A DNA stretch of 58,740 nucleotides from Pseudomonas costantinii. Lineage in GTDB: Bacteria > Pseudomonadota > Gammaproteobacteria > Pseudomonadales > Pseudomonadaceae. Below, one piece after another: positions 37,783 through 46,775 of the stretch (the stretch's first letter is position 1; the number at the start of each line of letters is the position of its first letter). A program made the position numbers and the translations under genes. Location of the stretch: assembly GCF_001870435.1 (NCBI RefSeq), contig NZ_MDDR01000023.1:1-58740 (forward strand), read 5' to 3'. The notes under the pieces were generated by a model, which saw only the letters and a program-made list of their open reading frames with translations, was not told the DNA's origin and ran no database searches.

Positions 37783-37881
37783 ATGTCCTATCCCATTGCC
37801 CGCCTCCTGACTTCGTTTTGCCTTGTTCTTCTGCCGGTTTCACAGCGGTCTCGGCTGCGCGCGCATCGCGCTTGCCACTGA
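37783..37881 (+). other. Possible 32-codon leader or signal-peptide remnant
   Basis: A short frame (MSYPIARLLTSFCLVLLPVS, then a basic tail) 49 bases before the ABC binding-protein start. It resembles a signal peptide cut short. The ribosome binding site is weak. It may be a remnant of an older start of the locus, a leader peptide, or chance. Confidence 0.25.
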
Positions 37882-37929
37882 CCCTTGCGGTTCAACAAAA
37901 ACGCATATTCGCAAGTACCGGAGAGGCTT

Positions 37930-39564
37930 ATGAAAGACTTGACGACCCTGGACGGCGCCCTGGCGCATCCAGCCGTAAATGATCTGTGTGCCCAAGTGCA
38001 GAGCGGCGAGATCAACCGCCGCCAATTCCTGCGCACCGCCGCCCTGCTGGGCATCACCGTGGCCAGCGCCTCAAGCTTTATCGGCTCGGCCTTACTGGGT
38101 AACGATGCCCTGGCCGCCGACGCCGCTCCCGCCCGCCAAGGTGGCAGCCTGCGGTTCGCGTGCGCCATCCAGGAAATCCAGGACCCGATGCTGATCACCT
38201 GGATCGAAGCCTCGAACCTGTTGCGCAACTCGCTGGAATACCTGACCTGGGTCGACGCCGACAACATCACTCACCCTTACCTCGCCGAGAGCTGGAGCCC
38301 GTCCGAAGACCTCACCACCTGGACCTTCAACCTGCGCCAGGACGTGAAGTGGAGCAACGGCGATACCTTCAACGTCGACGATGTGCAACACAACATTGAG
38401 CGCTGGATTGCCGCCGACTCCAAGTCGGTCAACCGCACCGCGTTCCAGGACATCAAAGCCTTCGAAAAACTCAGCGACTACCAGTTCCGCCTGCAACTCA
38501 AGCGGCCGATGCTGGCGATCCCGGAGATGCTCAACGCGTTCACCTGCGCCATTGTGCACCGCAGCTTTAAAGCCGGTGATGACTGGGCCAAAAACCCGCT
38601 GGGCACCGGGCCGTTCAAGCTGGTGTCGTTTGCGGTGAACAAGCAGGCGACCTTCGCCAAGCGCGCTGATTACTGGCGCAAACCGGCGAATCTCGACGAG
38701 TTGCGTTACGTCGACATGGGCACCGATATCTCCACCCACCTCGCCGCGCTGCAAGCCGGCCAGGTGGATGTGTTGTATCGCGTAACGGTGGCCGAGCTGG
38801 ACCTGGCCAAACGCCTGCCCGGCGCACAGTTGCTGACCTGCAAATCCGCACAGACCGTGGTGATGCGCATGGCCTGCGACCAAAAGCCCTTCGACGACCT
38901 GCGCATCCGCAAGGCTGTGGTGCTGTGTGCCGACAACGCCCAAATGCTCAAGATCGCGTATCGCGGCATGGGCACCCTGGGCGAAGACCACCATGTGGCA
39001 CCCTCCCACCCCGAATATTTCCCGCTGCCCAAGCGCAACCGTGACGTGGCCGCCGCGAAGAAACTGCTGGCCGACGCCGGGCACCCAAATGGCATCGACA
39101 TCGACCTGATCGTCGGCAATACCCAGGGCCGCTATGAACAGGACTGCGCGCAGATCCTGCAACAGAACTGCCTGGAAGCCGGTATCCGAATCAACCTCAA
39201 GGTCATCCCGGCCACCCAGTACTGGCCGATTTGGGACAAGGCCGCCTTCAGCCTGACTTACTGGGCCCATCGCCCATTGGGTGTGATGTCGTTGGAGTTG
39301 GCCTACCGCAGCGGCGGTGCCTGGAATGAAAGCCACTACAGCGACCCGGCGTTCGACGCCGCGCTGGATACCGCGATGGGCATCATCGATCCCAAGCAAC
39401 GCGCCGTGGCCATGGAAAAAGTCGAACGCATCCTGCAAGACGCTTGCGTGATGGTGCAGCCGTTCTGGGGCGATAAATTCACCGCTGCCAGCAAAAAGGT
39501 GCAGGGCTTTCGCGTGCACCCGTCCGACTTCTACCCGATGGATGAGGTGTGGTTGAGCGCGTGA
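37930..39564 (+). CDS. Peptide/opine-type ABC transporter substrate-binding protein with Tat signal
   Basis: 544 residues, SBP_bac_5 (DppA/OppA) family. The N-terminus carries a twin-arginine signal: NRRQFLRTAALLG about residue 29, followed by a hydrophobic stretch ending at ALAADA. Tat export is unusual for this family, most of which use Sec, and implies folding in the cytoplasm. Motifs YLAESWSPSEDLTTWTFNLR and LGTGPFKLVSF are typical. GAGAGG precedes the ATG. The gene heads a complete importer (two permeases, fused ATPase) plus a porin. The ligand may be a peptide, but family members also bind opines, heme, nickel chelates or sugars. Confidence 0.92.
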   Translation: MKDLTTLDGALAHPAVNDLCAQVQSGEINRRQFLRTAALLGITVASASSFIGSALLGNDALAADAAPARQGGSLRFACAIQEIQDPMLITWIEASNLLRNSLEYLTWVDADNITHPYLAESWSPSEDLTTWTFNLRQDVKWSNGDTFNVDDVQHNIERWIAADSKSVNRTAFQDIKAFEKLSDYQFRLQLKRPMLAIPEMLNAFTCAIVHRSFKAGDDWAKNPLGTGPFKLVSFAVNKQATFAKRADYWRKPANLDELRYVDMGTDISTHLAALQAGQVDVLYRVTVAELDLAKRLPGAQLLTCKSAQTVVMRMACDQKPFDDLRIRKAVVLCADNAQMLKIAYRGMGTLGEDHHVAPSHPEYFPLPKRNRDVAAAKKLLADAGHPNGIDIDLIVGNTQGRYEQDCAQILQQNCLEAGIRINLKVIPATQYWPIWDKAAFSLTYWAHRPLGVMSLELAYRSGGAWNESHYSDPAFDAALDTAMGIIDPKQRAVAMEKVERILQDACVMVQPFWGDKFTAASKKVQGFRVHPSDFYPMDEVWLSA

Positions 39565-39582
39565 TTCAACGCGCCGCCGCCC

Positions 39583-39608
39583 GCCGCGCAGGCTTGCGCC
39601 CGCGCGGC
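39583..39608 (+). terminator. Intercistronic hairpin after the binding-protein gene
   Basis: GCCGCGC ... GCGCGGC stem of 7 bp with a 12-base loop and no U-tract, between the binding-protein stop and the permease start. Confidence 0.5.
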
Positions 39609-39638
39609 GAATCCCTTGATTAGCCGGAGCGTGCAAGC

Positions 39639-40592
39639 ATGGCTGAATTTCTATTACGCAAATTGCTGATGCTGGTGGCAACTCTGCTGTCGGTGTCGCT
39701 GATCGTGTTCCTGGCCCTGGAACTGAATATTGAGGACGTCGCGATCAACGTCCTCGGCCCCTACTCCGCCGCCGACCAGCGCGCCGCATGGCTGGTGGAA
39801 CACGGCTACAACCAGCCATTTGTGTGGCGCTACCTGGTGTGGCTGAAAGATTTTGTGACTGGCGACTGGGGCACCTCGGTGTATTTCCGTGAGCCAGTGC
39901 TCAAGCTGTTGCTGCCTAACCTCTGGCAAACCCTGACCCTGGCCGGGCTGGCCTTGTTGGTGATGGTGCCGGTGGCGCTGACCCTGGGCATTCTCGCCGG
40001 GGTCCGCCAAGGCTCGCCGATCGACCGGCTGGTGTCGTTCCTGTCGATCGTCACCACCTCGATTCCGGACTTCGCCAGCGCGGTGTTTGTCTCGGCAATC
40101 TTTGTGTTCTGGCTCAACTGGCTGCCAGGTGTGAGCAGCATGAGCGATGGTTTCAGCGCCGTGGAACTGGTGCTGCCGCTGATGGTGCTGTGCCTGTTCG
40201 GCATCGGCTACCTGGCGCGGATTACCCGCGCCTCGATGGTCGAGGTGATGCAGGCACCGTATATCCGCACCGCGCGGCTCAAGGGCGCGTCGACCACGCG
40301 CATCGTGCTGCGGCATGCGCTGCGCAATGTGCTGATCGCGCCGGTCACGGTGATCATGTTGTACATCCCCTGGCTGCTGTCGAACGTGATCGTGGTCGAG
40401 GTGTTTTTCGCCTACAAGGGCTTCGGCTCAATGCTCTACACCGCGTCCCTCAACCATGACGTCTACCTGATCGAAGCCTGCGCAATGATCAGCGGCGTGG
40501 TGGTGGGCACCAGCAAGATCTTCTCGGACCTAGCCTACACCTGGCTCAACCCGCGCATCACCCTGCGCAGTCTCGGCGGAGGCAGCCAATGA
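39639..40592 (+). CDS. Peptide-type ABC transporter permease (DppB-like)
   Basis: 317 residues with six predicted helices. The first helix is at the N-terminus, followed by a long periplasmic loop as in DppB/OppB. The EAA region is seen in APYIRTARLKGASTTRIVLRHALR. GGAG lies before the start. The stop overlaps the next permease start by ATGA. Confidence 0.93.
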   Translation: MAEFLLRKLLMLVATLLSVSLIVFLALELNIEDVAINVLGPYSAADQRAAWLVEHGYNQPFVWRYLVWLKDFVTGDWGTSVYFREPVLKLLLPNLWQTLTLAGLALLVMVPVALTLGILAGVRQGSPIDRLVSFLSIVTTSIPDFASAVFVSAIFVFWLNWLPGVSSMSDGFSAVELVLPLMVLCLFGIGYLARITRASMVEVMQAPYIRTARLKGASTTRIVLRHALRNVLIAPVTVIMLYIPWLLSNVIVVEVFFAYKGFGSMLYTASLNHDVYLIEACAMISGVVVGTSKIFSDLAYTWLNPRITLRSLGGGSQ

Positions 40593-41425
40593 ACTTCCTG
40601 AAAACCTTCAAACATCCCCTGGCCCTGCTCGGCCTGTTGCTGGTGGGCGGCTGGGTGCTGATCGCACTCGGTGCGCCATGGCTGGCACCCCATGATCCGC
40701 TGGAAAGCTTTACCCCACTGCTCACGCCAATGACCGCTGGTGATGACGGCGCAAGCTTCCTGCTGGGCACCGACATGATCGGCCGCGACATTCTTTCGCG
40801 GCTGATCTGGGGTACGCGCACGGTGCTGTTCTGGTCGATCCTCGCCACCCTCACCGCGTTTGCGGTAGGCATTGCCATGGGCCTATGCGCCGGTTACTTC
40901 AACGGTTGGGTCGATGCAGTGCTGTCTTATGTGGCCGACACCGTGCTGTCGTTTCCGGTGCTGGTGTTGTACATCGTGATCATCATCGCCCTCGGCGCGT
41001 CGGCGCTGAACATCCTGATTGCGGTGACGTTCACCAGTGCACCGGCGATTTTCCGCATCATGCGTGCGCTGACCATTGATATCCGCTCGCGCGACTATGT
41101 GCTCAGCGCCATCACCCAAGGCGAAGGCTCGCTGCGCATCATGCTGGTGGAAATCCTGCCCAACTGCGGCGGCCCGTTGATCGTCGACTTCTGCCTGCGC
41201 ATTGGCTACACCGCGATCATGATCGGCGCCCTGGGTTTTCTCGGCCTGGGACTGCCACCGCCCACCCCGGACTGGGGCGGCATGATCAACGACGGCCGCG
41301 CCATGGCCATTACCTTTCCGCACCTGGTGATCTTCCCGTGCATCGCCATCTCCACCCTGATGCTTGGCCTGAGCTTGCTCGCCGACGGGCTGGATGAACA
41401 CGCGCAGCAAGGCGCAAGGAGTTGA
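40589..41425 (+). CDS. Peptide-type ABC transporter permease (DppC-like)
   Basis: 278 residues, DppC/OppC family. The N-terminal helix is followed by the typical LGTDMIGRDILSRLIWGTRT motif and further helices; the EAA loop lies near DYVLSAITQGEGSLRIML. It overlaps the preceding permease by 4 bases and ends 2 bases before the ATPase start. Confidence 0.93.
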   Translation: MNFLKTFKHPLALLGLLLVGGWVLIALGAPWLAPHDPLESFTPLLTPMTAGDDGASFLLGTDMIGRDILSRLIWGTRTVLFWSILATLTAFAVGIAMGLCAGYFNGWVDAVLSYVADTVLSFPVLVLYIVIIIALGASALNILIAVTFTSAPAIFRIMRALTIDIRSRDYVLSAITQGEGSLRIMLVEILPNCGGPLIVDFCLRIGYTAIMIGALGFLGLGLPPPTPDWGGMINDGRAMAITFPHLVIFPCIAISTLMLGLSLLADGLDEHAQQGARS

Positions 41426-41427
41426 GC

Positions 41428-41451
41428 ATGAGCATGAGCATGAGCATGAGC
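41428..41451 (+). repeat. (ATGAGC)4 tandem repeat at a start codon
   Basis: Four perfect copies of ATGAGC encode Met-Ser repeats at the start of the ABC ATPase. The unit is a multiple of three, so slippage changes only the number of Met-Ser pairs and the distance from the ribosome binding site to later ATGs, not the frame. Confidence 0.95.
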
Positions 41452-43086
41452 AGCCATCAAACGGTATTGCGGGTGGACAACCTGTCCATCGAACTGCCCA
41501 AGGGCGCGGACCGCAGCCACGCCGTACAAGGCATCAGCCTGGAAGTGCGCAAGGGTGAAATCCTCTGTGTGATCGGCGAGTCCGGCTCAGGTAAATCGGT
41601 GCTGTCGGCGGCGATCATGGGCGATTACGCCAAGGGTCTGCAGCATGCCGGCGGGGTCATCGACTTCCTCGGCGACGATATCTGCACCCTGAGTGACGCG
41701 CGGTTGCGCGCACTGCGCGGTAACCGGATCGCGATGATTTTCCAGGAGCCGATGGCGGCGCTGAACCCGGCGATTCGGATTGGCAAGCAAGTCGAAGAAA
41801 TCTTCGATATCCACGCGCCAAAGATGCCCGCCGCCGAGCGTCGCGAACGCATGCTCGCGCTGCTGGAATCCACCCAGTTGCCAGACCCGCCGCGCATCGC
41901 CAACAGCTTTCCTCATCAACTGTCCGGCGGCCAATGCCAGCGCGTGGTGATCGCGATGGCATTGGCGATGAACCCGGACCTGTTGATCGCCGATGAACCC
42001 ACCACGGCCCTCGACGTGACCACCCAGGCCCAGGTGTTGAAGCTGGTGCGCGACCTGCGCGGGCGTGGTCAGCACGGCATTCTGTTTATCACCCACGACT
42101 TCGGTGTGGTGGCGCAGATTGCCGACCGTATCGCCGTGATGGAAGGCGGACGCCTGGTGGAAATCGGCGAGCGCGACCAGGTGCTGAATGCCCCGGCCCA
42201 CGCCTACACCCGCAAGCTGATCGCGGCGGTGCCGGCGCTGCATCCGGAACTACACGCGCCGTGTGCCGATGGCGAGTTGGCGTTGCGCATCGAAAACCTG
42301 ACCAAGACCTACAACGTCGGCGGCAGCTCGGTCGCGGCGCTGCGCAATGTGTCATTGAACCTGCCACAGGGTAAGACGCTGGCGATTGTGGGCGAGTCCG
42401 GCTCGGGCAAAAGCACCTTGGTCAAAGCCGCGATCCGTCTGGTGGACAGCGACAGCGGCCATGTGTGGGTCGGCGATACCGACTTCCTGGCCTTGCGCGG
42501 CTCGGCCCTGGCGGCCAATCGGCGGCGTATCCAAATGATCTTCCAGGACCCTTACGGCTCCCTGAACCCACGGCACCGCGTCGGCGACATCATCGCCCGC
42601 GCCGCGCAATTACGTGGGTTGTCCGCCAAGGACGCCTGGGCCGAAGCCGGTGACCTGCTCGAACAAGTGGGCCTCAAGCGCGACGCGTTGCAGCGCAAAC
42701 CCCGGCAGTTCTCCGGCGGTCAGCGCCAGCGCATCGGCATCGCCCGCGCACTGGCGATGCGCCCGGAAGTGTTGATCGCCGATGAAAGCGTTTCGGCGCT
42801 GGATGTGTCGGTGCAAAAACAAGTGCTGGAGCTGCTGGCCGACCTTCAGAAAAAGCTGAACCTGAGCATCCTGTTTATCACCCACGACCTGCGCGTGGCG
42901 GCGCAGATCAGCGACCACATCGCGGTGATGCGCCAGGGTGAAGTCGTCGAATACGGCACCGCCGAACAGGTGTTGCTGCGGCCGCAAAACGCCTACACCC
43001 AGGCGTTGCTGGCGGCAGCGCCGGGCGCATCGGAACTGCCCACAGGCGGGCCACCGCTACGGCTGATCCGTCCCGCCGCGCACTGA
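41428..43086 (+). CDS. Fused DppD-DppF-type ABC ATPase
   Basis: 552 residues with two complete nucleotide-binding domains. Domain 1 has Walker A GESGSGKS, signature LSGGQCQR and Walker [13 protein letters not shown]. Domain 2 has Walker [10 protein letters not shown], signature FSGGQRQR and a Walker B with a small change, [11 protein letters not shown] (Ser for Pro). The start region carries four tandem ATGAGC hexamers, giving four in-frame ATGs (41428, 41434, 41440, 41446); AAGGAG at 41416-41421 favours the first. It completes the transporter. Confidence 0.92.
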   Translation: MSMSMSMSSHQTVLRVDNLSIELPKGADRSHAVQGISLEVRKGEILCVIGESGSGKSVLSAAIMGDYAKGLQHAGGVIDFLGDDICTLSDARLRALRGNRIAMIFQEPMAALNPAIRIGKQVEEIFDIHAPKMPAAERRERMLALLESTQLPDPPRIANSFPHQLSGGQCQRVVIAMALAMNPDLLIADEPTTALDVTTQAQVLKLVRDLRGRGQHGILFITHDFGVVAQIADRIAVMEGGRLVEIGERDQVLNAPAHAYTRKLIAAVPALHPELHAPCADGELALRIENLTKTYNVGGSSVAALRNVSLNLPQGKTLAIVGESGSGKSTLVKAAIRLVDSDSGHVWVGDTDFLALRGSALAANRRRIQMIFQDPYGSLNPRHRVGDIIARAAQLRGLSAKDAWAEAGDLLEQVGLKRDALQRKPRQFSGGQRQRIGIARALAMRPEVLIADESVSALDVSVQKQVLELLADLQKKLNLSILFITHDLRVAAQISDHIAVMRQGEVVEYGTAEQVLLRPQNAYTQALLAAAPGASELPTGGPPLRLIRPAAH

Positions 43087-43170
43087 GTTTGACCCTTTTC
43101 CCTGCGTCGCAGCGTTCGCTGCGGCAATGGGCTGCTGTTGCCAAAAAAAACCAATAACGAGAGCGAAATC

Positions 43171-44340
43171 ATGCGACCAACCCTACGTTACCTCGCCCTG
43201 GCCCCCGTGCTCGGTGCCCTTGCGGCACCGGCCATGGCCATCCAGGTCACCGACAACCTCGACCTCGGCGGTGCCGTCCGCGCGCGTTGGGACTATGACC
43301 CGGACCGCGACATCCAGAAGTTCGGCCTCGACACCGCGTTCCTCAGCGCCAAGTACAACTCCGACACCTGGATCGGTGAGGCGCAATACCGCTTCTACGG
43401 GCGTTCGTACCCCTACCAGTACACCAAGAACTACGGGGATATCCAGTTCGCCAAATTTGCCTGGGTTGGCTACAAGTTCAACCCCGAGCAGCAGGTGCAA
43501 GTGGGTCTGAACACCGTGCCGTTCGGCTTGCAGCCGTATTTCGGCAGCACCTTCTACGAAACCCTGGGTAACGTGATCGGTCTGGAAGACGTGCAACAGG
43601 TCGGCGCCAAATACATCCAGCAAAGTGGCGACTGGAATATCCAGGCCGGTTACTACGTGCGTCCGGCGTGGCAAGGCAAGGGCACGAGCAATGGCGTGAC
43701 CTACTCCAGCGTGGTCTCCAAAGCCGACAGCTACGTGGCCGATGGCAGCAATAACCAAGAACGCAACACCGTAGTGGTGCGCGTGGCCAAGGCCATGGAC
43801 CTGGGTAATTGGAAGTCCGAAGTCGGCCTCTCCGGCCTCACCTCGACCCTGGAAAACAAAGACACCGGCAACGACGGCCGCCGCAACGCCGTGGCCATCC
43901 ACTACCTGGGCAAAAACGGCCCGTGGGGCATTCAATTGCAGGCGGCGCGCCAGCAAATGTCACCGCGCAATGAAGGCACCGATGGTGTGGTGACGCTGGG
44001 CGGGTATGACGGCACCTTCAACGTCGCCAGTCGCGGCAACTTGTACGTGGCGGATTTGAGTTATGACGTGGGTGGCAAGTACCTGTTCGATCAGATCAGT
44101 GGGGTGAAGCTGTATGCCAACTACAGCGCGTTCGACAAGTCTGAAAATGAGTTCAAGACCTCGCAGCGGGTGATCCTGGGGACCTCGTTTTCGTTCAGCA
44201 AGTTGTGGATCGCGACGGAGTGGTTGATCGGCAAGAACGACCCGTATATTGGGGGCAGCAGCTATACCCAAAGCCTGGGGGCTGGGGGTAGTAATCAGTG
44301 GGAGAATCAGCTGTACATGAACATTGGTTATTACTTCTAA
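43171..44340 (+). CDS. Outer-membrane porin linked to the peptide-type ABC transporter
   Basis: 389 residues with a signal peptide (RPTLRYLALAPVLGALAAPAMA) and a beta-barrel composition: alternating strands, many aromatic residues at strand ends and a C-terminal Phe (NIGYYF). The ATG at 43171 lies directly before the signal peptide; the upstream in-frame 11 codons do not look like one. It follows the transporter ATPase by 84 bases and probably supplies its substrate across the outer membrane. It is not a typical OprD; closest in appearance to uncharacterised short porins beside ABC systems. Specificity unknown. Confidence 0.85.
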   Translation: MRPTLRYLALAPVLGALAAPAMAIQVTDNLDLGGAVRARWDYDPDRDIQKFGLDTAFLSAKYNSDTWIGEAQYRFYGRSYPYQYTKNYGDIQFAKFAWVGYKFNPEQQVQVGLNTVPFGLQPYFGSTFYETLGNVIGLEDVQQVGAKYIQQSGDWNIQAGYYVRPAWQGKGTSNGVTYSSVVSKADSYVADGSNNQERNTVVVRVAKAMDLGNWKSEVGLSGLTSTLENKDTGNDGRRNAVAIHYLGKNGPWGIQLQAARQQMSPRNEGTDGVVTLGGYDGTFNVASRGNLYVADLSYDVGGKYLFDQISGVKLYANYSAFDKSENEFKTSQRVILGTSFSFSKLWIATEWLIGKNDPYIGGSSYTQSLGAGGSNQWENQLYMNIGYYF

Positions 44341-44359
44341 TAGGCGTCATCACTGACGC

Positions 44360-44432
44360 CATCGCAGGCAAGCCAGCTCCCACATTTTGACCGCGCCGCC
44401 AACCAAATGTGGGAGCTGGCTTGCCTGCGATG
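44360..44432. repeat. REP pair, TGTGGGAGC family, 28-bp perfect arms
   Basis: Arms 44360-44387 and 44405-44432 are perfect inverse copies (core CAGGCAAGCCAGCTCCCACA) around a 17-base spacer. It lies just after the porin gene and probably ends its transcript. Confidence 0.9.
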
Positions 44433-44478
44433 AGGCCGCCAGAAACAACATAAAAACAATAAGTGTGGAATCCTTTTC

Positions 44479-45354
44479 ATGCGCCAACTGCCCTCCCTCA
44501 ACATGCTCCGCGTCTTCGAAGAAGTCGCCCGCCATCGCAGCTTCAGCCAGGCCGCCGTGGGCCTCAATGTGACCCAAGGCGCGGTCAGCCGCCAAATCAA
44601 ACAGCTGGAAGACTACCTCGGCGTCGCCCTCTTCATCCGCACGCCCCAAGGCCTGTCCCTGACCGAAGCCGGTTTCGCCCTCTCCCCGCACCTGAGCGAC
44701 GCCTTCGACCATATCGAGCGCGCCCTGCAAGCTGTGCGCGTACCCAACCTGCGCCAGCGCCTGCGTATCGTCGCGCCACCCACCTGGGCCACCCGTTGGT
44801 TATCCGCACACCTGCGGCGTTTTTGCGAGCGTTACCCGGATATCAACCTCAGCGTTACCCACCAGAGCAGCCACGACAGCCTGGCGGAAATCGACTGTCA
44901 GATTCGCTTTGGCCTTGAGCCCGCCGCGCAGTGCAGCAGCGAATTGCTGGTGATGGAACGCCACATTGCCGTGGCCAGCCCGGAGCTGTTCAGCGATGGC
45001 CAACCACCCGACCTGCGTCGCCTTCCATTGCTGCACATCCTGCACGACGGCAAGCGTTTGAAGGTCTGGGAGAACTGGCTGGCGGCCATGGGCCGAGAGG
45101 ACATCGATGCGGACCGGGGGCTGGAATTCAGCACCCTGGACCAGGTGATTCACACCGCCCTGGCAGGCGGTGGATTAGCCGTGATCGACCGGCAGATGAT
45201 CGAACGCGAGCTGGCCAATGGCAGCCTGCTGCCGATCACTCCCGTGGAAGTGATCGGCCCCTATGGCTATTGGCTGGATGTGGCGACGGAAAAGCAGGGC
45301 CTATCCAAGGTTCGGTTGTTTACGCAGTGGCTGGGCCAGGTCAGCAATCCCTGA
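44479..45354 (+). CDS. LysR-family regulator (GcvA-like)
   Basis: 291 residues. The helix-turn-helix is SFSQAAVGLNVTQGAVSRQI (about residues 21-40), and the effector domain starts with LRIVAPPTWATRWLSAHL, the GcvA-type signature. It lies between the porin gene and the convergent MFS gene, whose 3' end it overlaps by 54 bases. It probably regulates the transporter or the Fae operon. Confidence 0.92.
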   Translation: MRQLPSLNMLRVFEEVARHRSFSQAAVGLNVTQGAVSRQIKQLEDYLGVALFIRTPQGLSLTEAGFALSPHLSDAFDHIERALQAVRVPNLRQRLRIVAPPTWATRWLSAHLRRFCERYPDINLSVTHQSSHDSLAEIDCQIRFGLEPAAQCSSELLVMERHIAVASPELFSDGQPPDLRRLPLLHILHDGKRLKVWENWLAAMGREDIDADRGLEFSTLDQVIHTALAGGGLAVIDRQMIERELANGSLLPITPVEVIGPYGYWLDVATEKQGLSKVRLFTQWLGQVSNP

Positions 45355-46677
45355 CACCGGTGGCGCCTCGGCCTTGCACGCCTGGCTCAAGGTCAACGCC
45401 TTGGTTTCCGGCGCCCAGGCCCAGGAGATGATCGCGCCAAACACCAGGATCGCCGCCAGAATGCCCATGGTCGGGCTCAAGCCAATCCCGGCCACACTCA
45501 CCGGCAGCAGAAAGGTACTGATCGCCGAACCCAAGCGGCTCACCGCCGTCGCCAGGCCGATACCGCTGGCGCGCACTTCGGTGGGGAAGCTTTCCGCCGG
45601 GAATACGCCCACCAGATTGCTGACCGCCGACAGCACCAGGGTGAACACGCCGAACGTCAACACCATCAGCCATGCCAGGCTGCCCGGCAACACCGCCAGC
45701 AGGAACAACGCCGCCGCAAGGATGATGAAGGAGTTGATCAAAAAGCCTCGCCGCGAGAACTTCACCGTGCACCAGATGCCCATCAGCGCACCGACAATCA
45801 GCAGCAGGTTCAGCAGCAGCTCAGTGCCGAAACCTTGGGACAGGCCCATCTTCTGCAGGATCGACGGCAGGAAGGTGTAGATCGCGAAATACGGCATCAC
45901 GATGCACACAAAGAACAGGCAGTTGAACGCGGTGCGCTTACGGTATTCACGGCTGAACAACACGCCGTAGCCGGAACGTTTTTTTATGGACGGTTCCTCA
46001 TCCAGCACCACATGTTCACCCAGGTGCTTTTTGACGATGGCGCGGGCCTCAGCGATGCGACCACGGTTGACCAGCCAGCGCGGGGATTCCGGGGTGCCAA
46101 TACGCGCGAGCAGGATCAATCCGGCCGGGATTGCGGAGGACGCCAGCATCCAGCGCCAGGCATCATCACCCAGGCTGAGCATGGCAGTGCCGACAAAGGT
46201 CGCCGCGACATAACCGAAGGTCCAGATCACGCTGAACGAACCGAGCAGCACGCCACGGTGTTTCTTCGGCGAGAACTCAGCGAGCATCGCATGGCCAACA
46301 CTGAAATCCCCACCCAGGCCGATGCCAATGAGGATGCGGCACAGCAACAGGCCCATGGCTGTCTCGGCATAGAACTGCATCACCGACGCCACGGTAATCA
46401 GCACAAAGCTGACCAGGAAGATTTTCTGTCGCCCGAGGGTGTCGGAGATCCAGCCGAAAAACAGGCTGCCCAAAAACAGACCGATCAGGGCCGAAGCGCC
46501 GATCAAGCCTTGCCAGAACGCATCAAGTTGCATCTGCGGGCTAAGCAGGGTGAAGGCGATACCGATCAGGCCGAGGATATAGCCGTCGGTAAAATGCGCG
46601 CCGAAGGTCAGGCCGGCGATTTTCAGGTGAAAGCGGCCGATCGGCAGGTCGTCGATATTAACGGGTTGAGCGGTCAT
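45301..46677 (-). CDS. MFS transporter, sugar/aromatic-acid symporter type
   Basis: 458 residues with 12 predicted helices. Motif A: FGWISDTLGRQKIFLV; the RILIGIGLGGDFSVGHAML segment matches the sugar-porter / aromatic acid:H+ symporter group. The ATG at 46677 is preferred because GGAG precedes it by 7 bases; one four codons upstream lacks a site. It is the last gene of the Fae - aldo/keto reductase - aldehyde dehydrogenase - MFS set. Probably imports the operon's organic substrate. Confidence 0.88.
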   Translation of the reverse strand: MTAQPVNIDDLPIGRFHLKIAGLTFGAHFTDGYILGLIGIAFTLLSPQMQLDAFWQGLIGASALIGLFLGSLFFGWISDTLGRQKIFLVSFVLITVASVMQFYAETAMGLLLCRILIGIGLGGDFSVGHAMLAEFSPKKHRGVLLGSFSVIWTFGYVAATFVGTAMLSLGDDAWRWMLASSAIPAGLILLARIGTPESPRWLVNRGRIAEARAIVKKHLGEHVVLDEEPSIKKRSGYGVLFSREYRKRTAFNCLFFVCIVMPYFAIYTFLPSILQKMGLSQGFGTELLLNLLLIVGALMGIWCTVKFSRRGFLINSFIILAAALFLLAVLPGSLAWLMVLTFGVFTLVLSAVSNLVGVFPAESFPTEVRASGIGLATAVSRLGSAISTFLLPVSVAGIGLSPTMGILAAILVFGAIISWAWAPETKALTLSQACKAEAPPVSGIADLAQPLRKQPNLG

Positions 46678-46775
46678 GGTGTTCTCCATATTGTTTTTCT
46701 TGACGGAGTAACAGCGGGCAAGCTGCATTCCCTGCAGGAGCTGGCTTACCAGCGCCTACAGGGGGCGGTGGTGTT

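Noticed and set aside
44360..44432. CRISPR-like repeat-spacer-repeat appearance of REP pairs
   Set aside because: The units are inverted, not direct, repeats, occur as isolated pairs and have no cas genes nearby.
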